DNA from: Shinella yambaruensis
Lineage (GTDB): Bacteria > Pseudomonadota > Alphaproteobacteria > Rhizobiales > Rhizobiaceae
Length of the DNA: 64,000 nucleotides
Assembly (NCBI RefSeq): GCF_022899355.1
Contig: NZ_JALJCK010000011.1
Location: 1 to 64,000 of the forward strand
Direction: 5' to 3'
Shown: positions 18,894 through 27,065 of the stretch, piece after piece
Position numbering within the stretch: the stretch's first letter is position 1
Layout of the letters: the number at the start of each line of letters is the position of its first letter
Program-made: the position numbers and the translations under genes
The notes under the pieces: generated by a model
The model's database searches: none
Told to the model about the DNA's origin: nothing
What the model saw: the letters and a program-made list of their open reading frames with translations, nothing else

Positions 18894-19595
18894 CTAAAAC
18901 CGCTCAACCCAAGGCCTAAGCACCAACTCGTCCGTCCATGCGCTTCGCGGCTGGCACATCAGGTCCACGTAGCTCTGCGCGATGTCGCCGGGATCGAGTG
19001 TGCTGTCGGGAGAATCCTCCGGATCGGGCCGGCTGGCAGAACGGATGAAGCCGTCCACGACGACGTGCGCGACATGAATACCCTTCGGGCCCAACTCGCG
19101 CGCGGCGCTCTGCGCCAGCCCGCGAAGGGCAAATTTGCCCATCGCGAAAGTCGCCGAATTCGGGAAGCCTTTGATGCTGGCTGTATTCCCCGTCAGCAGG
19201 ATCGCTCCGCGTCCGAGGGGAAGCATTCGCTTGGCGGCATGGTGGACGGCTAGGAACCCGCCGAACGCGGTCGTCGCAATGGACCTTTGCACTTCCAGCG
19301 GATCGAGCTGGTCAAGCGTTCCCCGGAGCGGCGCAGCGGCGTTGAACACGACGACGTCGGGATCACCCGTGTCGAGCGCCACCCGGTCGAACAGGGCCGC
19401 CATGTCTTCGGGACTGGCGGCATCGACCTGATAAGCGCGCGCGCCGGTTTCTTCTACGAGCTGCTGCAGCTTCTCGGTGTTACGCGCCCCCACGCTGACG
19501 ACGACACCAAGCGATGAGAGGCATCGCGCGAGAGACGAGCTGATGCCGGGGCCGGTACCGATGATGAGCACCCGTCTGAAGGGAAGATCCTTCAT
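18894..19595 (-). CDS. Atypical SDR-fold protein lacking catalytic Ser and Tyr
   Basis: 233 residues. The cofactor loop is altered (IGTGPGISSSLA at 12-23). At the active site the usual Tyr is Phe150 (FAMGK) and the Ser position is Asn137 (GNTAS), so only Lys154 of the triad remains. The residues around it (FALRGLAQSAARELGPKGIHVAHVV, read in parts) match a widespread conserved group with this Phe, so it is probably a constant trait and not decay. It may bind NAD(P) without classical catalysis, or use another mechanism. It is second in the operon from 20423. Confidence 0.85.
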   Translation of the reverse strand: MKDLPFRRVLIIGTGPGISSSLARCLSSLGVVVSVGARNTEKLQQLVEETGARAYQVDAASPEDMAALFDRVALDTGDPDVVVFNAAAPLRGTLDQLDPLEVQRSIATTAFGGFLAVHHAAKRMLPLGRGAILLTGNTASIKGFPNSATFAMGKFALRGLAQSAARELGPKGIHVAHVVVDGFIRSASRPDPEDSPDSTLDPGDIAQSYVDLMCQPRSAWTDELVLRPWVERF

Positions 19596-19673
19596 GTCTA
19601 TTTCCTCCGGGGTTGGCGACTTGCGGGTGAGCCGGCCACGTCTAGGAGCGAGGCCGGCTACAAACCCGCGCGG

Positions 19674-20423
19674 TCAGACGCTCGTCTGGCCGCCCGCCAC
19701 GACAAGATCGATGCCTGTCGAGAAGCTGCTGTCCGAGGAGGCGAGGAAGAGCACCCCGTTGGCGACTTCCTCGGGCTTGCCGATGCGGCGCAGCGGAATG
19801 ATGTCGAGGAAGGCCGCGATCATGGCGTCCTTCTGTTCCTTGTTCTCGACCTGAAGGTCGATGATGGGCGTGTCGATCGGGCCGGGGCTGAGCGTATTGA
19901 CGCGAATACCCCGCGGCGCCAGCTCGGCGGACCAACTCCGCGCGAAGGAGCGCACCGCTGCCTTGGTTGCCGAATAGGTCGTGTGCGGCGGCGAACCGAT
20001 CAGATGCGCCGTTGACGAAACGAGCACGATCGCCCCGCCGTCATTGATAAGCGGAAGCGCCTTCTGGACCGTAAAGAAAGTGCCGCGCGCATTGATGCCG
20101 AACGTCTTGTCGAAATGCTCGGGCGTCGCGTCGGCAAGCGTAACCAGTTCCACGAACCCGGCGTTCGCGACGACGATATCAAGCGACCCTTTCTCCGCCT
20201 TCACGATCCCATAGAGTCGATTGAGGTCATCGAGATTGGCGACATCACCTTTCACCGCCGTGACGTTGCGGCCGATCTCGGCCTTCGCCTTCTCCAATTC
20301 GGAATCGCGCCTGCCGGTGATGAACACGTAGGCGCCTTCGTCAACGAACCGTTTTGCGGATGCGAGGCCGATACCGCTGCTGCCACCGGTAATGACGGCT
20401 ACCTTTCCTTCAAGCTTGGACAT
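19674..20423 (-). CDS. SDR-family NAD(P)-dependent oxidoreductase
   Basis: 249 residues with intact TGGSSGIG (12-19), Asn111, Ser137, Tyr150 and Lys154. It is a close paralogue of the SDR at 15977-16726, which suggests duplication within the island. It is first in a four-gene unit (SDR, atypical SDR, SDR, MFS). The three-hexamer operator begins 91 bp upstream of its start, nearly the same distance as for its paralogue, so promoter and gene were probably duplicated together. Confidence 0.9.
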   Translation of the reverse strand: MSKLEGKVAVITGGSSGIGLASAKRFVDEGAYVFITGRRDSELEKAKAEIGRNVTAVKGDVANLDDLNRLYGIVKAEKGSLDIVVANAGFVELVTLADATPEHFDKTFGINARGTFFTVQKALPLINDGGAIVLVSSTAHLIGSPPHTTYSATKAAVRSFARSWSAELAPRGIRVNTLSPGPIDTPIIDLQVENKEQKDAMIAAFLDIIPLRRIGKPEEVANGVLFLASSDSSFSTGIDLVVAGGQTSV

Positions 20424-20493
20424 GCCTTAGATCCTTCTGGTCTTGTTTCGGACCCAGGCGGTCCGACCAGATTCAGATGATGCATGCCAAAAC

Positions 20494-20541
20494 TATTCTG
20501 AAGACTATGAGGAAGAATACATCCTATTCTACATGGGAATA
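20494..20541 (-). promoter_or_regulatory. Operator B of the LysR-type regulon, with an extra half-site
   Basis: On the plus strand AGAATA (20514-20519), TATTCT (20525-20530) and GGAATA (20536-20541) at 11-bp period, 91 bp from the SDR start. One further TATTCT lies at 20494-20499, closer to the gene. Confidence 0.72.
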
Positions 20542-20574
20542 CGAAGATACCTTCCGCATCACGGTTCGGATGGG

Positions 20575-20602
20575 TAGGCCGGCTCGGAATAGATGGTATT
20601 CC
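20575..20602 (+). promoter_or_regulatory. Operator C of the LysR-type regulon, oriented to the SnoaL gene
   Basis: A perfect dyad GGAATA (20586-20591), 5 bp, TATTCC (20597-20602). The expected third hexamer at 20575-20580 is degenerate (TAGGCC). The site ends 105 bp upstream of the plus-strand SnoaL gene and so has the same orientation towards its target as the other sites. Confidence 0.6.
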
Positions 20603-20706
20603 GATTCAAGCTCTTCCGCTGACGACCCGACGACCGATCTCAATCGGAGCGCTCGCCATAAAGTGCTGAGGCGATATGGCAGCCGGTCGACGCTGGAGAG
20701 ACAAAT

Positions 20707-21147
20707 ATGGTGGATCATTCGATATCTGAAGAAGCCAAAGCCGTCGTCAGGAAGAACACCGAAGTGGTGCAAGGCGAAGGGGACTGGGATCTCTTCGACG
20801 AACTCTTCGCCGACGATTTCGTGGATCATACACCGCAGTCCGGCGTATCCGCCGACAAAGACGGTGTCCGCATCCTCTACAAAGGTTTGCGTGCTGCCTT
20901 TTCCGACTTCCACGCTGTGATCCACTGGCAGAGCGTCGAAGGCGACTTGGTCACGACGTACAAGGTCTACCATGGGACACACTCGGGCACGTTCTTTGGA
21001 ATAGCTCCAACCGGGCGCAAAATCCGTTTTGAGGCCGTCGACGCGATGAGAGTGCGCAACGGGAAAATTACCGATCACTGGGGCGTCGGTAATCTTTACT
21101 CTCTGGTCCAGCAGATCAAGGGCGAGGATGGTCCCGGCATTGGATGA
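20707..21147 (+). CDS. SnoaL-like/NTF2-fold protein (ester cyclase family)
   Basis: 146 residues, single NTF2-like domain. FADDFVDHTPQSG and GTHSGTFFGIAPTGRKIRF are hallmarks of the SnoaL-like polyketide-cyclase group, which in environmental bacteria often has unknown small-molecule functions. It is a lone plus-strand gene divergent from the SDR operon, with an operator copy upstream and a bidirectional hairpin downstream. It may bind or isomerise a substrate of the detoxification block. Confidence 0.82.
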   Translation: MVDHSISEEAKAVVRKNTEVVQGEGDWDLFDELFADDFVDHTPQSGVSADKDGVRILYKGLRAAFSDFHAVIHWQSVEGDLVTTYKVYHGTHSGTFFGIAPTGRKIRFEAVDAMRVRNGKITDHWGVGNLYSLVQQIKGEDGPGIG

Positions 21148-21254
21148 TCAGCGCCGTGCCTCAGAGATTCGCCCATAATCAAGGGGGCATCCACGAAGCC
21201 TAGGGCATTTTCCGATCGCCTGAAACCCTGGTACAGCCGCCCCCGGACAGTTTC

Positions 21255-21287
21255 GCGGATGGATCGCGTACCGCTCGATCCATCCGC
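21255..21287. terminator. Bidirectional hairpin between SnoaL and MFS genes
   Basis: Perfect 12-bp stem GCGGATGGATCG/CGATCCATCCGC with a 9-base loop, located between two convergent genes. No long T run on either side. Confidence 0.6.
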
Positions 21288-21315
21288 TGACTTAGACGCT
21301 AGGCCCGACCCGCTT

Positions 21316-22584
21316 TCAGGTGTGCCTTCTGCCTCGTCGCGCATCGGGCTTGTTCGCAACCCACACAACCGCCGCAGCCGCAGCGGCGACGACGCCTCCG
21401 ACTACCATGGCGCTCGCAAGTCCAAGCTGGTCGACAAACAGGCCACCGACAGTCGATCCAGCCCCGATGGCGATGTTCACGACCGCGACGTAAAGCGCCG
21501 CACCGCGTTCGATGTCATGCGGCGCCGCCTTAGCCATCCAGATCTGCGTGATAATGGGTAATCCGCCGAAGGCCACACCCCATACGACGACGATCAGCGT
21601 TGCGGTTGCGGCGTTCGTTCCGATCAGGGCCAGAAGCACCGCAGACGCCCCGACGATGACCGTTGATAGCACCGCCGCGGTGGCGACGTTTCTAGCGGCG
21701 ATGCGGCTACCGAGCCAGTTCCCGAAAAAGCCCGCGACACCGTAGACCACGAGCAGGATGTTGATGCCATCCGGCGACAAGCCAGCAGCTTCCGCAAGGT
21801 ACGGAGAAATATAGGTATAGGCCAGGAAATGCCCGCCCAATGCGAACAAGCAAATCAGAAGGCCGAGCCGCGCCTTCTTGATTCTGAACAAGACCGGCAA
21901 ATCGGACCAGTGGGTGACTTTCTCGGGTTTCAATCTGGGAAGCAACAGCGCCTGGCAGATAACTACGAGCGCTCCCACCGCCGCAACCACGCCGAACGCC
22001 TCCCGCCAACCGAATGCATTGCCGATGAATGTTCCGGCTGGCACGCCGGCGATCGTCCCCAACGAGACACCGGCGAAGATGATAGCCGTTCCCTGCGTTC
22101 CCGTTGCCTCCGGAAACACCCTTGGTCCAATCGACACGGCGATCGTCCAGAACCCCCCGATGCCTATGCCAAGAATGAGCCGCCCGACCAGTACGACCGG
22201 ATAAGACGGCGCAAAAGCAACAATCAGGCTGGAAAGGGTCAAGAACGAGGACAGTGCAATCAGCACAAGACGACGATCAAGATCACGCGCCGGCACGGTG
22301 ACGAGAGGGGCGGCGAACGCCGCCAGAATTCCAGTCATTGTCACCATGAGTCCCGCTTGGCCTGCGGTGATGCCGATGTCGGCCGCCATGCCGGGCAACA
22401 GCCCGATCGGCACCAGTTCCGCCGTAACGAGCGAGAAGGCGCCCACCGCGACCGAGAGTATCGCCAGGCGTTGCCGGAAGTTCGGTGCGTTCTGCTCGAA
22501 CTGCCCCATCTCGCCGGCCAGACCAAGATGGTCTGGTTCTGTGGGAAGCGCATCGACCGCGCCTCCAATATTGTGAGCCTGCAT
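21316..22584 (-). CDS. MFS efflux transporter, AraJ-like DHA1 type
   Basis: 422 residues from the ATG at 22584, which has AAAGG 8 bp upstream; a GTG 9 bp earlier is possible. It has 12 membrane segments with TAELVPIGLLPGMAADIG in the first and GVSLGTIAGVPAGTFIG as motif C, and closely resembles the pump at 16914-18143. It is the second gene behind the haloalkane dehalogenase with a 47-bp gap, so it may export the dehalogenation product or the parent compound. Confidence 0.9.
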   Translation of the reverse strand: MQAHNIGGAVDALPTEPDHLGLAGEMGQFEQNAPNFRQRLAILSVAVGAFSLVTAELVPIGLLPGMAADIGITAGQAGLMVTMTGILAAFAAPLVTVPARDLDRRLVLIALSSFLTLSSLIVAFAPSYPVVLVGRLILGIGIGGFWTIAVSIGPRVFPEATGTQGTAIIFAGVSLGTIAGVPAGTFIGNAFGWREAFGVVAAVGALVVICQALLLPRLKPEKVTHWSDLPVLFRIKKARLGLLICLFALGGHFLAYTYISPYLAEAAGLSPDGINILLVVYGVAGFFGNWLGSRIAARNVATAAVLSTVIVGASAVLLALIGTNAATATLIVVVWGVAFGGLPIITQIWMAKAAPHDIERGAALYVAVVNIAIGAGSTVGGLFVDQLGLASAMVVGGVVAAAAAAVVWVANKPDARRGRRHT

Positions 22585-22631
22585 CAAGATCACCTTTCGG
22601 GAACGACCGTTGAATTCGAAGAGAGTTGCGA

Positions 22632-23522
22632 TCAGAGGCCGCGCAAATCCCGGATGAACTCTGCGATAGCGTCCCCGATCTCCTTGGGGCTCTCTTCCTG
22701 GACGTAATGAGCCCCGCGAACAGTGATCTCCCTCTGGCTCTTGAATGACCTGGTGAACTCCCGCTGGCGTCCGGCATCAAGGACCCCTGGCACAACGTTC
22801 ACGTAAAGCTTGGGAACGTCGTTCTCGGCCAGCCACCGCGAATAGCTCTCGACGATCTCGTGGACGTCCGCAGGCTCGCCATCGATCGGCAACTGCCGCG
22901 GCCAGGTCAGCGTGGGGCGGCGACCTTCACCGGCCTCGAGGAAAGGCCGCCGATATTCGTTCAGGACGGCCTCATCGAGCGGATCGAGCACCGAGCCGGC
23001 GACCACCTTTTCGATGAACGCATTGTCCTTCAGCACAAGCTCCTCGCCTTGCGGCGAACGGAAGGTCCTGAAAAGTTCGACCGCATACTCTGGAAACTCG
23101 CTCCACCGGAGCGGCTGGACGATCGATTCCATGAATGCAATGCCTTGGACCCGATCCTGATGCTGGTTGGCCCAGTCAAAACCCAAGGCAGATCCCCAGT
23201 CATGCAGGACCAGCACGACATCTTTGTTGATGCCGAGTTCCTCCCAAAGCGCGAAGAGGAATTCGCGATTTTCCTTGAAGGTGTAGTTGTCGGGACCAGC
23301 GTTCGGCAGTTTCTCTGAATCGCCCATGCCAATGAGGTCACAGGCAATCAGGCGACCGAGACCCCGGCTTGCCGGCATGATGTTCCGCCAGAGAAAGGAG
23401 GAACTGCCATTGCCATGCTGGAAGACAATCGGGGCGCCTTCGCCCTCATCGATGTACGCCATTCGGCGTCCCTTGATCTCGATGTATTTCTTCGTCGCAA
23501 AGGGTTGGGCATTGATTGTCAT
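22632..23522 (-). CDS. Haloalkane dehalogenase, LinB/DhaA-like (HLD-II)
   Basis: 296 residues, alpha/beta hydrolase. All five catalytic residues sit at the LinB numbers: halide-binding Asn38 (HGN) and Trp109, nucleophile Asp108 (LHDWG), acid Glu132 (MES) and His272 (GAHYVQEESP). The N-terminal block KKYIEIKGRRMAYIDEG and LIACDLIGMGDS are close to LinB as remembered. The expected reaction is hydrolysis of a carbon-halogen bond to an alcohol plus halide. HGNGSSS replaces the usual HGNPTSS, so the loop near Asn38 is changed and substrate range may differ. It is first in an operon with an MFS pump. The operator begins 99 bp upstream. Confidence 0.92.
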   Translation of the reverse strand: MTINAQPFATKKYIEIKGRRMAYIDEGEGAPIVFQHGNGSSSFLWRNIMPASRGLGRLIACDLIGMGDSEKLPNAGPDNYTFKENREFLFALWEELGINKDVVLVLHDWGSALGFDWANQHQDRVQGIAFMESIVQPLRWSEFPEYAVELFRTFRSPQGEELVLKDNAFIEKVVAGSVLDPLDEAVLNEYRRPFLEAGEGRRPTLTWPRQLPIDGEPADVHEIVESYSRWLAENDVPKLYVNVVPGVLDAGRQREFTRSFKSQREITVRGAHYVQEESPKEIGDAIAEFIRDLRGL

Positions 23523-23620
23523 CGTCAGGTTCTCATCTCGATTTCGGGTGGGGCCGAACCCAAACGCGCTCGGCTACCCACAGATGAGAACGCTCAAAGA
23601 GCCGCAGTAGATCGCAGAAC

Positions 23621-23648
23621 GGAATACAATCTATTCTGATGTAGAATG
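23621..23648 (-). promoter_or_regulatory. Operator D of the LysR-type regulon
   Basis: On the plus strand GGAATA (23621-23626), TATTCT (23632-23637) and AGAATG (23643-23648) at 11-bp period, 99 bp upstream of the dehalogenase start. Confidence 0.7.
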
Positions 23649-23757
23649 CGCACTCTGCGCGAGACGTGAGAAAAACTGCCATCCGAAATTGATGATTTCA
23701 GATAAGGGCCGCCGTCGTCACAAATGCAGATCCATGCGTGATCACGCTTTATATTTT

Positions 23758-24675
23758 CTATTGTTCGACTCTCCGATATGCTCTATCACCACCATCCGAA
23801 AATGCCTCGGACAGAAAATCGATCAGCACTCTAACCCTGGATGGGACCCGCCGATCCTTCGGACAGACGGCGGAGATCGGCCATTTCGCCGTCGCATAGT
23901 CGGCCAGCAACGAGCGGACCTCTCCCGAGGCGATCTCCTCGGCGAACAACCACTGCGGGCCGTAGCCAATCCCCAAATCACTCAGGACAGCAGCTCTCAC
24001 GCAGTCCGCGTCGTTTGTACGCAACGAGCCCGAAGGCATTACCGTGACCGATCCCCTTGGCCCTTGAAAGTCCCAGGCGACGGGGTTTCCACCCACGGTC
24101 CATCCGATGCACTCGTGCTGGGCGAGTTCACTTGGTCGGAGCGGCTCACCACGCAGCGCCAGGTAAGCCCGCGTTGCCACCGTGATCGGCGCCGTATGCC
24201 CGATGAATTCGCCCCTTGTCTCGGGAGCGACCGCTACGCCGACGCGGATCTCGACATCAGCACCATGGTCAGCGTTAGCTCCAAGCTGCGACATTACGTT
24301 CAAATCGATCGATAGATCGGGATATCGGACGAGAAATTCCTTCAGCCGCGGCACCACACACAGTCGACCGAAGCCAGACGACAACGACAGCCGAATATTG
24401 CCGGAAGGCGCGAATTGCTTTAGCGCAACGCGCTCCTCGGCCTCCCGCAAATGGTTCAGGACCTGCTTCGCGCTGATGTAGAAATCTTGCCCGTCCGGAG
24501 TGAGGATCGTCCTGTTCGTCGAGCGGTCCAACAGTTCCGCCCCAAGATGCGTCTCAAGCCCGGCGACTTTCTTGCTGACCGTAGATTGTGCGACGCCGTC
24601 AAGCCGCGCGGCCTCCGAAAAACTACCGGTTTCCACAACGCGGACGAAGACCCGCATCATCTCCACTCGATCCAT
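23758..24675 (-). CDS. LysR-family regulator, candidate master regulator of the detoxification regulon
   Basis: 305 residues from the ATG at 24675, chosen because GAGG lies 5 bp upstream and the usual LysR N-terminus (MDRVEMMRVFVRVVETGSFS) starts there; the open frame extends 96 bp further. It has a winged HTH and an effector-binding domain. The three-hexamer operator lies 92 bp upstream of this start, so it probably controls its own gene. This makes it the best candidate for the protein that binds all eight sites. It is a paralogue of the LysR at 29436-30341. Confidence 0.88.
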   Translation of the reverse strand: MDRVEMMRVFVRVVETGSFSEAARLDGVAQSTVSKKVAGLETHLGAELLDRSTNRTILTPDGQDFYISAKQVLNHLREAEERVALKQFAPSGNIRLSLSSGFGRLCVVPRLKEFLVRYPDLSIDLNVMSQLGANADHGADVEIRVGVAVAPETRGEFIGHTAPITVATRAYLALRGEPLRPSELAQHECIGWTVGGNPVAWDFQGPRGSVTVMPSGSLRTNDADCVRAAVLSDLGIGYGPQWLFAEEIASGEVRSLLADYATAKWPISAVCPKDRRVPSRVRVLIDFLSEAFSDGGDRAYRRVEQ

Positions 24676-24766
24676 CGCCGCCTCGTGCCCGGACGGGGCT
24701 CCTATGTTCAATTGCGTCAAGATTCGAAGATGCGAACAGTCCCGAAGCACAGGAAGTATCGACACC

Positions 24767-24794
24767 GGCATAGAATCTATTCTCTGCCAGAATA
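24767..24794 (-). promoter_or_regulatory. Operator E of the LysR-type regulon, autoregulatory
   Basis: On the plus strand GGCATA (24767-24772), TATTCT (24778-24783) and AGAATA (24789-24794) with the same 11-bp period. It lies 92 bp upstream of the LysR start at 24675. Confidence 0.62.
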
Positions 24795-24849
24795 TCGCTT
24801 GCCGCCGATCACTCGCATCCGCGCAGTAGCAACCGAAAGCCCTCGCAAC

Positions 24850-26094
24850 TTATTGGCCCGTCGACCCGCGTACTCTTGAAAGCCCTTCGCTCGCCAGCAA
24901 ACTCACCAGCGCCATCACGGGAAAGGCGGCGCAGGCCGTGGCAATGGCGTCTAGGCCGAAACCGCGCGCCAGAATCCACCCACCGAGCGCTGTTCCGACT
25001 GCTATGCCGAAATAGACGAACGAGTTGTTCAGGGCGAGGACCACCTCGACGTGGCGGGGTGCCAACGCCATCAGCCGCTGCTGCTGCCCCAGCACAATCG
25101 GCCATGGCGCAGCGCCCAGCGCGAAGCTCACCAGTCCGATCGACCAAAGCGCGCCGAGCGCCCTCGGAACGAGAAGCCCGACGATCACGCTCACGGCCAG
25201 AGCGATGAACATGGGACGCAGCGGGCCATAACGGTCCGCAAGACGACCGCCGAGTTGGCTTCCCGTAAGCGCCCCGAGGCCAAACAGGGAGAAGGCCGCG
25301 AGCGTGATGCCGGTGGAATAGCCCCGTTCATGGAGCATCGCGCCCAGGTAGGTATAGACGCCACCATTCAGTCCCAGGCACAGCAGCGTCGGCAACAATG
25401 CAAGCAGCGTCGGCGCATGGGCGAGCGGCGCGAAGCGCTGGGGCAATGTCGCTGCCGAAGGCGTAGCGGGAGGCGGAGGCACCAGCATGGCAATGCCCAC
25501 CAACGCGACCGCCGAGATACCGGTCACGAGCCAGAACGCAGCGTGCCAACCGAAGCCGTCTCCGACGAGAATACCCAACGGCACGCCGGCCACAATCGCA
25601 CCCGTGATGCCGAAGGCGATGACCGATAGCGCCGCGCCCTTACGCTCCGGCGGCGCAAGTCCGGCGGCCAGGGCGTAGGCGGTTGGAATGAAGAGACCGC
25701 CCGACAAGCCGGCGAGGATGCGAGCACCGATCAGCATCGCAAATGTCGGCGCAAGCGCGCAAAGGGCGTTGGCGATCGTGAACACCGCCAGCGCCAGCAC
25801 CGCAGCGCGGTCACGGCGAATATGGACGGTGAGTGCGGCGAGGATTGGCGCCGAAACAGCATAGGTCACCGAGTAGACGCTTACGACGCCACCGGCAGTA
25901 TCCAGGCTGACCGACAGATCCGCCGATATCCGAGGCAGGATACCGGAGATAACCTGCGCATCGGTGCCCGTAGCAAATGCCCCTAGCGCAAGCAGCCAAA
26001 TCCGAGCGTCCACCCCCCGATGTCGCTCGCCCGCGACCAGGTTCCCCGATTTTTTACTCTGCGCTGCAATCTTCTGCGAATGCTCGTGCTGCAC
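24850..26094 (-). CDS. MFS efflux transporter, DHA1 type
   Basis: 414 residues, 12 membrane segments after a 30-residue polar N-terminus. ALGAFATGTDAQVISGILPR and GITGAIVAGVPLGILVGDGFGW are typical of the DHA1 drug exporters related to AraJ and chloramphenicol-resistance pumps. It is third in the unit that starts at 28078, 11 bp behind a quinone-type oxidoreductase. Two reductases followed by a pump suggests reduction and export of an electrophile. Confidence 0.9.
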   Translation of the reverse strand: MQHEHSQKIAAQSKKSGNLVAGERHRGVDARIWLLALGAFATGTDAQVISGILPRISADLSVSLDTAGGVVSVYSVTYAVSAPILAALTVHIRRDRAAVLALAVFTIANALCALAPTFAMLIGARILAGLSGGLFIPTAYALAAGLAPPERKGAALSVIAFGITGAIVAGVPLGILVGDGFGWHAAFWLVTGISAVALVGIAMLVPPPPATPSAATLPQRFAPLAHAPTLLALLPTLLCLGLNGGVYTYLGAMLHERGYSTGITLAAFSLFGLGALTGSQLGGRLADRYGPLRPMFIALAVSVIVGLLVPRALGALWSIGLVSFALGAAPWPIVLGQQQRLMALAPRHVEVVLALNNSFVYFGIAVGTALGGWILARGFGLDAIATACAAFPVMALVSLLASEGLSRVRGSTGQ

Positions 26095-26105
26095 GAATCT
26101 GTCCC

Positions 26106-27065
26106 TTACTCCGACGAGATGAAGTAGGACGGTCCCACGAGCCGACGGCCTCGAATGTCTTCATGAGCCTGCGCCGCAGCCCGAAGCGGATAGCGAGCCG
26201 CCTCAACCGACGAGAAGACGCCGTCGCGAATTGCGCTGAAAAGATCACCTGTCGCTTGACCGACCAGTTCGCCATGCACGTTCCGCACGGTGCTGCCACC
26301 CGACACGCTGATCCCGCGCGCAGCGAGGAGGCCCTCATCCAGTTCACCGGACCCTGAAGCAGCGCCAATCGTCACGAGCGCCCCGCCGTCGCGCAGGGCA
26401 GCCACCGACTTGGCCAGAGTCGCTTTGCCGACGAACTCGTAGACGACGTCGACGCCCTCCGGCGCCAAGTTCTTCAGATCCCGCTCGAACCCGCCGTCGC
26501 TGGCCAGAAGCGCGTGGTCGGCGATCGAGGACAGGCTGTCCAGCTTCCCCGGCGATCCGGTAGTGCCGATCACCTTTGCTCCAAGAGCTTTCGCCCAGAC
26601 CGACAGGATTGTGCCGGTGGCGCCGGACGCGCCCTGGACGAGAATGGTCTCCCCGGCCTTGATCTGGTGGAGGAGCCGCAGCCCCATCCAAGCGGTCAGC
26701 CCCTTGCCGAGAAAAGTCGCTGACTGCTCCACGGATATATCGTCGGGCAGACGCACCAAAGGCACGGCAGACACGACACGCTCCGTCGCATAGCTTCCGG
26801 GGGCGTAAAAATACGCGACACGATCCCCGACACTATGGTCGACCCCCGGTCCGACAGCCTCCACCGTGCCGGTGCCCTCGATACCAAGGACAGTCGGCAG
26901 CGTGAGCGGGAACGTCCCGTCGCGAAACATCGTATCGACGAAGTTCAAACCGACCGCGCGCTGCCGCAAACGCACCTCGCCGGGGCCAGGCTCGCCGACC
27001 TCGACGCGCTCCCAGTTCAGAACGCCGGGATCGCCATGCTCGTACAGCCGGATTGCGTGGGCCAT
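26106..27065 (-). CDS. Quinone oxidoreductase-like MDR protein (zeta-crystallin family)
   Basis: 319 residues. The N-terminal GroES-like domain (VGLNFVDTMFRDGTFP, PTVLGIEGTGTVEAVGPGV) has no zinc ligands. The Rossmann part carries LVQGASGATGTILSVWAKALGA, the NADPH-binding turn of quinone reductases. It probably transfers electrons from NADPH to quinones or enones. The start codon overlaps the stop of the preceding gene (TGATG), so translation is coupled to it. Confidence 0.9.
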   Translation of the reverse strand: MAHAIRLYEHGDPGVLNWERVEVGEPGPGEVRLRQRAVGLNFVDTMFRDGTFPLTLPTVLGIEGTGTVEAVGPGVDHSVGDRVAYFYAPGSYATERVVSAVPLVRLPDDISVEQSATFLGKGLTAWMGLRLLHQIKAGETILVQGASGATGTILSVWAKALGAKVIGTTGSPGKLDSLSSIADHALLASDGGFERDLKNLAPEGVDVVYEFVGKATLAKSVAALRDGGALVTIGAASGSGELDEGLLAARGISVSGGSTVRNVHGELVGQATGDLFSAIRDGVFSSVEAARYPLRAAAQAHEDIRGRRLVGPSYFISSE

